Source: JASFJH01 sp050117725
GTDB taxonomy: Bacteria > Pseudomonadota > Gammaproteobacteria > AKS1
DNA: 17,449 nt
Direction of reading: 5' to 3'
Assembly: GCA_050117725.1 (NCBI GenBank)
Contig: JASFME010000019.1
Coordinates: forward strand, 1 to 17,449
Shown: positions 6,611 through 13,273 of the stretch, piece by piece
Layout: every line of letters starts with the position of its first letter
Numbering within the stretch: the first letter of the stretch is position 1
The notes under the pieces: generated by a model
What the model saw: only the letters and a program-made list of their open reading frames with translations
What the model was told of the DNA's origin: nothing
Databases searched by the model: none
Translations under genes and position numbers: made by a program

Positions 6611-7504
6611 TTACGCGTTGCGCTTGCGTTCCATCATGTCATGCATAATCGGAGCAAGGATAAGCTCCATGGCGAAGCCCATCTTGCCGCCCGGCACAAC
6701 AATCGTGTTGCGACGAGACATGAACGAATCACTGATCATGTTCAGCAGGTAGGGGAAGTCAACACCGGTCTTGACCGGATCCTTGAAACGAATCACGACC
6801 ATGCTTTCATCGGGTGTCGGGATATCACGCGCGATGAACGGGTTCGAGGTGTCGACTGTCGGGACACGCTGGAAATTGATGTCCGTGCGTGAGAACTGCG
6901 GCGTAATGTAATGCACGTAGTCATGCATACGGCGCAGGATGGTGTCGGTAACCGCTTCTGCCGAATAGCCACGCTGGCTTGTGTCACGGTGGATCTTCTG
7001 GATCCACTCGAGGTTGACGATCGGCACGACACCAATCAGCAGGTCAACAAACCGGGAAACGTCGATATCGCCATCGGCAACGCCACCATGCAGACCTTCA
7101 TAGAACAACAGGTCAGTACCGGCCTCGATGTCTTCCCACGGCGTGAACTCGCCCGGCTTCTTGTCGAGTTCCAGACGGGCATTATGTTCAGCCGCTTCCT
7201 CATCGCTGTGCAGGTAGTAACGGCGCTTGCAGGCACCGGTTTCACTGTAGGCCTTGAAGTTCTCAGCCAGGGTTGCGAATTCGTTCGATTCCGGACCAAA
7301 GTGGCTGAGTTGCTTGCCCTCGGCGGCAAACTCTTCAATCGCCTTTTTCATGGCCTGGCGGTCATAACGATGGTAACTGTCACCTTCGATGACGACCGGG
7401 TTAATGTTTTCACGCAGGAACAGGTGCTCGAAGGCGACCTTGACTGTCGTGGTACCCGCACCGGAGGAACCGGTAACGGCAATAATCGGGTGTTTATCGG
7501 ACAT
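6611..7504 (-). CDS. Phosphoribulokinase (class I)
   Basis: ATP-dependent kinase that converts ribulose 5-phosphate to ribulose 1,5-bisphosphate, the substrate of RuBisCO in the Calvin cycle. The 297-residue product has the P-loop GSSGAGTT (12-19) and the catalytic set GD42-S-Y-H45-R-Y-D-R49. It also has YYLH (96-99), YEGLHG (E136), IHRD (R173, D174), R178 and the ILRRMHDYVH segment (R191, R192). The paired arginines and HRD are kept as in autotrophic PRKs such as the Rhodobacter enzyme. As I remember it, the E. coli paralogue PrkB, which is not in a Calvin cycle, lacks the RR pair. AAGGA lies 6 nt before the ATG. It follows hemH by 101 nt on the same strand. No RuBisCO gene is in the window. 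Confidence 0.92.
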   Translation of the reverse strand: MSDKHPIIAVTGSSGAGTTTVKVAFEHLFLRENINPVVIEGDSYHRYDRQAMKKAIEEFAAEGKQLSHFGPESNEFATLAENFKAYSETGACKRRYYLHSDEEAAEHNARLELDKKPGEFTPWEDIEAGTDLLFYEGLHGGVADGDIDVSRFVDLLIGVVPIVNLEWIQKIHRDTSQRGYSAEAVTDTILRRMHDYVHYITPQFSRTDINFQRVPTVDTSNPFIARDIPTPDESMVVIRFKDPVKTGVDFPYLLNMISDSFMSRRNTIVVPGGKMGFAMELILAPIMHDMMERKRNA

Positions 7505-7539
7505 GCTAAATCCTTGTTCTGGCTCAAAACAGCGCGCAT

Positions 7540-7545
7540 ATCATA
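7540..7545 (-). promoter_or_regulatory. Candidate -10 element upstream of phosphoribulokinase
   Basis: On the minus strand TATGAT (5/6 to consensus) lies about 36 nt before the phosphoribulokinase ATG, but I find no recognisable -35 at 16-18 nt. The gene may have its own promoter separate from hemH, perhaps activator-dependent; I see no clear T-N11-A LysR (CbbR) site that I would defend. Confidence 0.3.
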
Positions 7546-7605
7546 ACAGAATCGTACTATGACGCACGCCTACATGCTTTTTGGATTAATATCAGGAAGT
7601 TGCGG

Positions 7606-8685
7606 TTATTTTTCGGCACCAAGTGCCTGTGCGCGACGGGCCCGTTCCCTTAATTCGTCGTCCGTTTCGACCTGCTCCCAGCCCTGCAGGTGACGCCCGG
7701 CCAGACCGGCCAGCATGTCGATATGCGCCGCTGTATCATTCAGTGCCGGGATGTAATGATATTGACCGCCGCCCGATTCAAGGAAGGTGGCGCGGTTCTC
7801 GACGGCGATTTCCTCGAGCGTTTCCAGGCAATCGGCCGAAAAGCCCGGACAGACAACATCAACGCGCCCCACCCCCTGCTTGCCCAATGCCTCGAGGGTC
7901 TGATTCGTATAGGGCTTGAGCCACTCGGCCTTGCCAAATCGTGACTGGAAACTCAGTTGCCACTGTTCATCCTCCAGGCCAAGCCGTTCCGCAACCAGCC
8001 GGGCAGTTTTGTGGCATTCACAATGGTACGGATCGCCGCGCTGCAGCGTGTACTTCGGCATACCGTGGAAGGAGAACAACAGCCTGTCCGGGTTACCGTG
8101 CGCCTGCCAGTGGGCCTGGATGGATGCGGCCAGCGCCTCGATATAGGCCGGTTCATCGTGGTAATGCATGACAAAACGCACTTCCGGCACGCGCCGCCAA
8201 CCCTGCAGCGTATGACTGACGATATCAAACACCGGCCCGCCGGTAGCCCCGGAATACTGCGGATACAGCGGCAACACGAGCAGCCGGTTCACGCCCTGCT
8301 CGCGCAGGTGTTCGAGGGCCGCCGGGATCGACGGCTTGCCATAACACATACCCAGTTCGACCGGGATGTCGGCACCCAGTTGTTGCGCCAGCCCGTCACG
8401 CTGGCGCCGGCTGATGGCGAGCAGCGGCGAGCCCTCATCCGTCCAGATGCTCGCATAGGCATGGGCGACCTTTTTCGGGCGGAAACGCAGGACGATACCG
8501 TGCAGGAGTAGCCACCACAACGGACGTGGCAACTCGACCACGCGCGGATCCCACAGGAACTGGCCGAGGTAACGCCGCACTGCCGCCGGGGTGGGCGCAT
8601 CCGGGGTACCGAGATTGCACAGCAACACGCCGGTACGGATCGGCGAATCATGCTGCAATGTTGTGTTTGCGGTAAAACGGCTCAT
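7606..8685 (-). CDS. hemH: Ferrochelatase
   Basis: Terminal enzyme of protoheme synthesis, inserting Fe(II) into protoporphyrin IX at the inner face of the cytoplasmic membrane. The 359-residue length is normal. The N-terminal core LLCNLGTPDAPTP (about 21-33) and the FLWDPRVVELP segment are typical. The catalytic histidine is H207 in FSFHGMP, and the acidic partner region is CPGFSADCLETLEE (about 279-292, E288). A short HCECH stretch (221-225) sits where some bacterial ferrochelatases have cysteines, but I would not claim an Fe-S cluster from two cysteines. The gene is divergent from the glycine-zipper gene, with a compact shared promoter region between them. Confidence 0.95.
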   Translation of the reverse strand: MSRFTANTTLQHDSPIRTGVLLCNLGTPDAPTPAAVRRYLGQFLWDPRVVELPRPLWWLLLHGIVLRFRPKKVAHAYASIWTDEGSPLLAISRRQRDGLAQQLGADIPVELGMCYGKPSIPAALEHLREQGVNRLLVLPLYPQYSGATGGPVFDIVSHTLQGWRRVPEVRFVMHYHDEPAYIEALAASIQAHWQAHGNPDRLLFSFHGMPKYTLQRGDPYHCECHKTARLVAERLGLEDEQWQLSFQSRFGKAEWLKPYTNQTLEALGKQGVGRVDVVCPGFSADCLETLEEIAVENRATFLESGGGQYHYIPALNDTAAHIDMLAGLAGRHLQGWEQVETDDELRERARRAQALGAEK

Positions 8686-8709
8686 GCCGGGCAGGGTTCC
8701 TGTTTTATT

Positions 8710-8769
8710 GTTCAGCTTGTGTTCAGCGAGTATAGCGCATCATGCAGGCTGAACGGGTACTGCTATACT
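8710..8769. promoter_or_regulatory. Divergent promoter region hemH / glycine-zipper gene
   Basis: The plus strand has an extended -10, TGCTATACT (8761-8769), about 32 nt before GTG 8801. The minus strand has TATACT (8729-8734), about 44 nt before the hemH start. The two -10 boxes are mirror images, since GTATAGC at 8730-8736 and GCTATAC at 8762-8768 are reverse complements. The heptamer GTTCAGC occurs at 8710-8716 and 8721-8727, and inverted at 8748-8754. I saw no good -35 for either promoter, so regulation by a protein binding the heptamers is plausible. Confidence 0.5.
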
Positions 8770-8800
8770 CATGCACAATATGTTATTTAAGGAGCTCTCT

Positions 8801-9403
8801 GTGATATCACAACGATTCTGGCAGGCATTGATTATCGCCGTGGTAACAAGCGGCCTGGCGAGTCCCGCCCTGGCCGAGCCGCCACCGTGGGCGCCGGCGC
8901 ACGGTTACTACAAGAATAAAAACAAGTATAAAGACCATGATGATCACTATAGCGCAGAAATCGAGTATCACGGTGGTGGCGGCAACGCCCTGCCCGCCCT
9001 GCATTGTGAACACAGCGGCGCACAAACCGGTGCCGTGATCGGCGGTATTGTAGGCGGGGTACTCGGCTCGAACATCGGCAAGGGCGATGGCAAAACCCTC
9101 GCCACGATCGCCGGCACTATCTTTGGTGCCTATGTCGGCAAATCGATCGGTGCCGATATGGATGCCGGTGATCAACGATGTGCCGGCGAAACCTTCGAGG
9201 TCGCACAGGACAACCAGCCGGTCGAATGGAGCAACCCGGACACGCAACAGGACTACACCGTCACCCCCAGGTCGAGTTACCAGGATCAATCCGGCCAGTA
9301 TTGCCGCGAGTACACCTCGGAAGTGGTTATCGATGGCCGCAAGCAAACCAGCACCGGCACGGCCTGCAAGCAGGCCAGTGGCGAGTGGCGCATCATTAAC
9401 TAG
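8801..9403 (+). CDS. Glycine-zipper 2TM envelope protein (17-kDa surface antigen-like)
   Basis: A 200-residue exported protein. A signal peptide (residues 1-25, cleaved after SPALA) is followed by a His/Lys/Asp-rich linker and then a glycine-zipper two-helix segment (about 72-117: GAVIGGIVGGVLGSNIG...GTIFGAYVGKSIGADM). The C-terminal domain has two cysteines, in the region QYCREYTSEVVIDGRKQ...TACK, typical of the 17-kDa surface antigen family. Such proteins associate with the outer membrane and often affect envelope integrity; the role here is unknown. The start is GTG 8801, because AAGGAG lies 6 nt upstream and the signal peptide begins there. An in-frame ATG at 8771 lies at the expected transcription start and cannot be well translated. 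There is no lipobox, unlike SlyB-type relatives. Confidence 0.86.
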   Translation: MISQRFWQALIIAVVTSGLASPALAEPPPWAPAHGYYKNKNKYKDHDDHYSAEIEYHGGGGNALPALHCEHSGAQTGAVIGGIVGGVLGSNIGKGDGKTLATIAGTIFGAYVGKSIGADMDAGDQRCAGETFEVAQDNQPVEWSNPDTQQDYTVTPRSSYQDQSGQYCREYTSEVVIDGRKQTSTGTACKQASGEWRIIN

Positions 9404-9409
9404 CGCAGT

Positions 9410-9446
9410 AAAAAAAGAAGGCCGGTGACACCGGCCTTCTTTTTTT
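9410..9446. terminator. Bidirectional Rho-independent terminator
   Basis: Perfect inverted repeat: AAAAAAAGAAGGCCGGTG (9410-9427) pairs with CACCGGCCTTCTTTTTTT (9429-9446) around a tight apex, realistically a 5-nt TGACA loop. With A and U tracts on both sides it ends the glycine-zipper gene (plus) and the convergent 179-residue gene (minus). Confidence 0.94.
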
Positions 9447-9469
9447 CATACCTTATGCAACCGAGTCGC

Positions 9470-10009
9470 TTACGTCTCGCGATCAAAGGCAAGCTGTACC
9501 TCTGCAAATACCTCGCTTAACCAGAAATGCGCCTTGCGGGATACGCCAACCGCGTAACCTTCGCCGGCGGGCTCCTTGTCTATCGACGACAATACGAGAC
9601 CGGCCTTGATCCGGTTCGGCGTATAACACTCCGCCAACAATGCCAGGGCATCGTCCTGGCCCGGTCGCACGCGCGGCATGGTCATAACCAGCGACATGAG
9701 GCTGCGGATCTCGACGCGTGAACACACCGGCCGCAATGCCTGCATGATGAGTTCGCGGCCGACCTGGCAGCTTTTCCACGTGTAGCGATCGCACTCGTCG
9801 AGCAGAGACTGATCAAAATCATCCTGCTGCCGAAAGAATGACAATGCCGGGTAATAACCGGTGTTATGGGCCACTACCCATTCATGCACGGCACGGGCAA
9901 GCTTCTGACCGAGTTCATGCGGTGAGGCTTCGGTGTGTTGCTTCAGGCTTTCGTCATCGAGTGTCAGACTTGCAGACAACGCCACCCTGGCCTGGCTGAG
10001 TTGCACCAT
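9470..10009 (-). CDS. Uncharacterised protein coupled to the DsrS-like gene (179 aa)
   Basis: I do not recognise the family. The 179-residue product is soluble and looks mostly helical, with no signal peptide or membrane segment. Visible features are HEWVVAHNTGYYPALSFFRQQDDFDQSLLDECDRYTWKSC, a central R-rich segment (RPVCSRVEIRSLMSLVMTMPRVRPGQDD), and three cysteines spread over the middle. The ATG lies 2 nt after the stop of the DsrS-like gene, so the two are almost certainly cotranscribed and probably translationally coupled. That makes it a candidate partner of the DsrS-like protein. It ends just before the 9410-9446 terminator. Confidence 0.8.
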   Translation of the reverse strand: MVQLSQARVALSASLTLDDESLKQHTEASPHELGQKLARAVHEWVVAHNTGYYPALSFFRQQDDFDQSLLDECDRYTWKSCQVGRELIMQALRPVCSRVEIRSLMSLVMTMPRVRPGQDDALALLAECYTPNRIKAGLVLSSIDKEPAGEGYAVGVSRKAHFWLSEVFAEVQLAFDRET

Positions 10010-10011
10010 GT

Positions 10012-11133
10012 TCAGGCGGCCCTGCCCCGCAGGACAGCGAACTGTTTGAATATCGGTGTCGTGACTGGTTCGAGTTTCTTGCGCATCAAGGTTCCGATGG
10101 CATCGCTGCGGGCAAACACGGGGATCGCGACGGCTTCGGTCAATTGTGCCAGCATCATGATCGCCTGGATTTCTGCCTCAAGCCCCGGAACAGCTTCAAG
10201 CACTGCCGCCAGTTCATCATGCGGCTGTGTGCAAGCCTGTTCCGCCTGCTCCAACAGCGCATTGATGTCCTGTTCGCGCCATTCACCCGGCCAGGCCGTA
10301 CGGAAGTAATCGCCAACCGCATCGAATAATGCCGAGACAACTTCCTGGTTAGCCGGCTTCTTCAAAATCTGCTCACTCACCGAAATAAAGGTTTGCCCGG
10401 GCGATGCCAGTACCAGCTCGAGCACCTGCGCGATCACATTGCCCTGCCCGGCAAGCTCGCGTAATGACGCGGCGTGCCGGGCATGTTCCGCGTGCGCGGG
10501 TTGCGGATCGGGCAAGGCATGCGGTATGGCCTGCAGGAAGCCGATGCGGAACACATTCTTGCGGTTACCCTTGTCCCAGATGGCACGTCGTTGCTCTTCG
10601 CTGATGAGATCCGCCTGCAGCACCAGCCGCACACTGCGGGCAATCGCATAGGGATCTTCTTCAAACGGCAGAAACTCGACGAGAAAGTCCGCCAGTTCCT
10701 TGCCCATGCTGCCCCGCACGACCTGCTCACTTTCGAGCATGCGCCGCGCGTGTTCGGCCTCGGGTGCCGCCCACCACGCCAGCCGCGCCAGTTCATCACT
10801 CAGCCCCTGCGCACACACGACAGCCATGACCGCCTCCGGCTCACCAAGCTTGAGCAGATCGGCCAGGCTGTCATCTTTCATCTGTCCCATGCGCGTCCAG
10901 CGCTTAAGAAACACCGGGTAACCACCCGGCGAACCGAGCACGTGGCCGGACAGGGTTTCCCGCACCTGCTTCAAATACTTTTCGTCACGGCAATTCGGGT
11001 TCAGCTTGATCTCGGCCTCGTTACCGTCTTTCAGGCCATACACGGTCATGCGGCCTTCATCAATGCGCACGGCATCGACGCCGCTGGCGAGCATGACATT
11101 CAGGCGTAACTGGTCTTCAACAGATAAGGGCAC
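10012..11133 (-). CDS. DsrS-like protein (cytoplasmic, sulfur-oxidation associated)
   Basis: A 373-residue soluble, helix-rich protein. From memory it resembles DsrS, the last product of the dsr gene cluster of Allochromatium vinosum, in its N-terminus (PLSVEDQLRLNVMLASGVDAVRID), the LNPNCRDEKYLKQVRE segment and GYPVFLKRWTRMGQM. No catalytic motif is visible. The middle and C-terminus look like helical repeats with aligned Leu/Ala (for example ELARLAWWAAPEAEHARRMLES). No dsrAB genes lie in this window, so here it stands outside a dsr cluster. It forms an operon with the 179-residue unknown protein. The name rests on recall of the family, so treat it as probable only. If it is not DsrS, it is an uncharacterised protein. 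Confidence 0.6.
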   Translation of the reverse strand: MPLSVEDQLRLNVMLASGVDAVRIDEGRMTVYGLKDGNEAEIKLNPNCRDEKYLKQVRETLSGHVLGSPGGYPVFLKRWTRMGQMKDDSLADLLKLGEPEAVMAVVCAQGLSDELARLAWWAAPEAEHARRMLESEQVVRGSMGKELADFLVEFLPFEEDPYAIARSVRLVLQADLISEEQRRAIWDKGNRKNVFRIGFLQAIPHALPDPQPAHAEHARHAASLRELAGQGNVIAQVLELVLASPGQTFISVSEQILKKPANQEVVSALFDAVGDYFRTAWPGEWREQDINALLEQAEQACTQPHDELAAVLEAVPGLEAEIQAIMMLAQLTEAVAIPVFARSDAIGTLMRKKLEPVTTPIFKQFAVLRGRAA

Positions 11134-11154
11134 AACAGATTTCCCGGTGGTTTA

Positions 11155-11164
11155 CTGCAAACTG
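11155..11164. repeat. CTGCAAACTG motif (copy 1)
   Basis: This 10-mer lies upstream of the DsrS-like gene, in the 89-nt divergent intergenic region. The same 10-mer occurs at 14888-14897 between hslR and htpG. It may be a fragment of a dispersed intergenic repeat. Confidence 0.35.
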
Positions 11165-11222
11165 CAACCTCCATTCTATCAGGACTGCACGGCGATCCCC
11201 ACACCCGCGCCAATCCGCTAGA

Positions 11223-11855
11223 ATGCTGGGCATGGCGAATCCCTCGGAAAACGAAGGTGTTATCCGGTTCCAGCTCGAGCACAGTCCCGCGCCGGCGCCG
11301 CAGCACCCGGCCATCGCCGATCTGCAGGCCTGGCACACGCGCCTGCACGCCTTGCATGTCATCGGCCGTGATCCCGAGCGCTACGGCGGCTATGCCTTCG
11401 GCAACATGAGTGTGCGCGGCGAGGCAGGTGGCTTTATCGTCAGTGGCACGCAGACCGGCGGCCTGGCCAGGCTGCAGCTGCAGCACTATGCCGAAGTCAC
11501 CGACTATGACATCGATGCCAACCGGGTCCGCTCGCATGGACCGATCCAGCCCTCGTCGGAATGCATGACGCATGCCGCCGTCTATGCCTCGGATCCGGCC
11601 ATCCAGGCCGTCATCCATGTGCACAGCCCCGAGCTGTGGCAGGCCTGCGAGCGCCTGTACCTGCGAAGCACGGCCAGAGAGATCGGCTATGGCACACCGG
11701 CCATGGCACACGCCGTGGCCGACATCATCCAGTCGTCCTGTCACCCGCAGCAGGGAATACTTTGCATGGGCGGGCATGAAGACGGCGTGATTGCCTGGGG
11801 CGAGAGTGTCGAACAGGCCGGCACCTTGTTGCTCGATACGCTGGCAATGGTATAA
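11223..11855 (+). CDS. Class II aldolase/adducin family protein
   Basis: A 210-residue cytoplasmic protein with the zinc-dependent aldolase fold of fuculose-1-phosphate aldolase and ribulose-5-phosphate epimerase. Seen are the phosphate-loop region GNMSVR (60-65), SGTQTG (74-79), the SSE acid in QPSSECMTHAAVY, the metal ligand pair in AVIHVHS, and the third-ligand region GGHEDGVIAWG. In that last motif, aldolases usually have HG where this protein has HE. The substrate cannot be named. Two ATGs are possible, 11223 and 11232. A -10-like TAGAAT (11219-11224) overlaps the first, so a leaderless start at 11232 is conceivable. No ribosome binding site precedes either. A REP-like palindrome pair follows the stop. 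Confidence 0.8.
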   Translation: MLGMANPSENEGVIRFQLEHSPAPAPQHPAIADLQAWHTRLHALHVIGRDPERYGGYAFGNMSVRGEAGGFIVSGTQTGGLARLQLQHYAEVTDYDIDANRVRSHGPIQPSSECMTHAAVYASDPAIQAVIHVHSPELWQACERLYLRSTAREIGYGTPAMAHAVADIIQSSCHPQQGILCMGGHEDGVIAWGESVEQAGTLLLDTLAMV

Positions 11856-11860
11856 ACAGC

Positions 11861-11900
11861 GTAGGTCGGGTTAGCCATGCTGCGCATGGCGTAACCCGAC
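11861..11900 (+). repeat. REP-like palindrome with GTAG head
   Basis: GTAG (11861-11864) is followed by a long imperfect palindrome. GTCGGGTTA pairs with TAACCCGAC (11865-11873 with 11892-11900), and GCCATGC pairs with GCATGGC (11874-11880 with 11884-11890), with a TGC loop and one bulged G at 11891. The GTAG tetranucleotide next to a GC-rich hairpin is the hallmark of REP elements mobilised by RAYT (TnpA-REP) transposases. No U tract follows, so it is not a standard terminator. Confidence 0.8.
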
Positions 11901-11909
11901 AGATGTTTT

Positions 11910-11945
11910 GTCGGCTTACGTCGCTTCGCACCCAAGCCGACCGAC
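11910..11945 (-). repeat. Second REP-like palindrome, inverted
   Basis: GTCGGCTT (11910-11917) and AAGCCGAC (11934-11941) pair around a 16-nt interior. Read on the minus strand it gives a GTCG head, then GTCGGCTTGG... and GTAAGCCGAC, which aligns with the first REP with a few compensating changes. The two elements face each other, as in a BIME-type REP pair. They sit between the convergent aldolase-family and VWA genes. Confidence 0.65.
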
Positions 11946-11965
11946 GAATCACTTATCAGCATTCA

Positions 11966-13237
11966 TCAATTTAACTGAATCCGCTGTCCCCACGGCGTCT
12001 GTTCCCTGCCCTTGACCAGCCAGATGACGGGGAAATTCGGCTCGATCTCGGGGAAAGCTCCCTGTGCATCGGTGAAGTAGACGAGCAGGTCCGGTTCACG
12101 CCCGGTCTGCCGGATGTAATCAAACGGCGGGCGGAAATCGGTACCGCCACCGCCGGGCAGGTTGTCCGGCACGCTGAAGGTTTCCCAGGGCTCGAATACC
12201 CAAGGAGCGTCATCCGCCAGTTTGTCATCACAGGCATACAGGCTGATCTTCGCCCGCATCTGGCCCTTTATGGCATCGACCTCGGAGACAAACTCGCTGA
12301 TCTCGGCCTCGCTGATCGAGCCACTCGTATCGAGCACGACGGCAACATCGACCTGGTTGCTGCGCAGGCTGGGCAGGATGGCCGCCCCCTCGCGTCTTGA
12401 TGGCCGCTGGAAGCTGTAATCATCGCGTGCGATGGCGGTCATGTAACGCGCCAGCAACATGCGCCATGGCAACTGCGGCTGTAACAGGTGATCGACGAGA
12501 CGCGCCATCGCCTCGCCCATCTTGCCGGCCTGTTGTGCGAGTTGCGCGGCACCGGCCAGGCGTTGTTGCCACTGCACGCTTAAATCATCCTTTTCTGTCT
12601 CCGACAGGGGCGGCGGTTGCATGGCCCCGCCGGCATTGTCATCGAGTTCCGCCTGGCCACCGCCGCCTTGCTGATCGTCCTGCTTTTCTTCTTCACCACT
12701 GCCGCCGCCGTGCTCGTCGCGGTCACTTTTGCCGCCACCGCCCTGCTGGTCGTTTTGCGACTTCTGGTTATTGTTTTGCGAGGCCTGCTCGTCATCGTAG
12801 ACGTGTTGATCCTCGGTCTCGCGATCATCGAGATCATCGATCGACGGGTAGATCTCCTCGGCGGTCATGCCCTCGAACTGCGAGTCATACAGTGTATCGG
12901 GGGTCGGACTCAGGCCATCATTGATAAGGATCGGGTTGATGGCGAGATCACAGGCAAGGTCCCAGCGATGCTTGATGCGGTGCTGGCGCCGGGCGAAATG
13001 GGAAAGCGCACAATGCAGGGCTTCGTGCGCGAGCACGAACTGGGTTTGCGCCAGGCTCAGGTCATCGATGTACTGCTTGTTGTAATAAAAGCGCTTCGCA
13101 TCCGTGGCCGTGGTCTTGCACCAGTCCGCTCTGGCCTGCTTCATGGGCAGGCGCATGACCAGCGCGCCAAGAAACGGCTTGTCGAGGATCAGGCGCGTGC
13201 GCGCCGCAGCAAGTTTTGTTTCAGTATCATCACTCAT
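11966..13237 (-). CDS. Metallopeptidase-like/VWA protein (DUF2201 type)
   Basis: A 423-residue cytoplasmic protein in three parts. The N-terminus (about 1-135) is a putative metallopeptidase domain with H71-E-A-L-H75-x4-H80 and then RWDLACDLAINPILI. The middle (about 136-215) is a low-complexity acidic linker of Q, G, N, D and E with GGGG runs. The C-terminus (about 295-423) is a VWA-like domain with an intact MIDAS: D303-T-S-G-S307, T366 in GGGGTDF and D390 in YFTDAQG. The gene follows the AAA+ gene by 36 nt on the same strand, matching MoxR/VWA pairs such as RavA/ViaA and CbbQ/CbbO. In those pairs the AAA+ ATPase remodels a target through the VWA partner. The target and peptidase activity are unknown. 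The REP pair lies directly downstream. Confidence 0.9.
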   Translation of the reverse strand: MSDDTETKLAAARTRLILDKPFLGALVMRLPMKQARADWCKTTATDAKRFYYNKQYIDDLSLAQTQFVLAHEALHCALSHFARRQHRIKHRWDLACDLAINPILINDGLSPTPDTLYDSQFEGMTAEEIYPSIDDLDDRETEDQHVYDDEQASQNNNQKSQNDQQGGGGKSDRDEHGGGSGEEEKQDDQQGGGGQAELDDNAGGAMQPPPLSETEKDDLSVQWQQRLAGAAQLAQQAGKMGEAMARLVDHLLQPQLPWRMLLARYMTAIARDDYSFQRPSRREGAAILPSLRSNQVDVAVVLDTSGSISEAEISEFVSEVDAIKGQMRAKISLYACDDKLADDAPWVFEPWETFSVPDNLPGGGGTDFRPPFDYIRQTGREPDLLVYFTDAQGAFPEIEPNFPVIWLVKGREQTPWGQRIQLN

Positions 13238-13273
13238 GTTCGAATACTAACCACGGGGTCCACGGAGGATGCG

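Noticed and set aside
10474..11109. 211-codon plus-strand open frame
   Set aside because: Antisense to the DsrS-like gene; no start signals or domains.
11861..11945. Rho-independent terminator between the aldolase-family and VWA genes
   Set aside because: No U tract follows either stem; the GTAG head and paired arrangement fit REP elements better.
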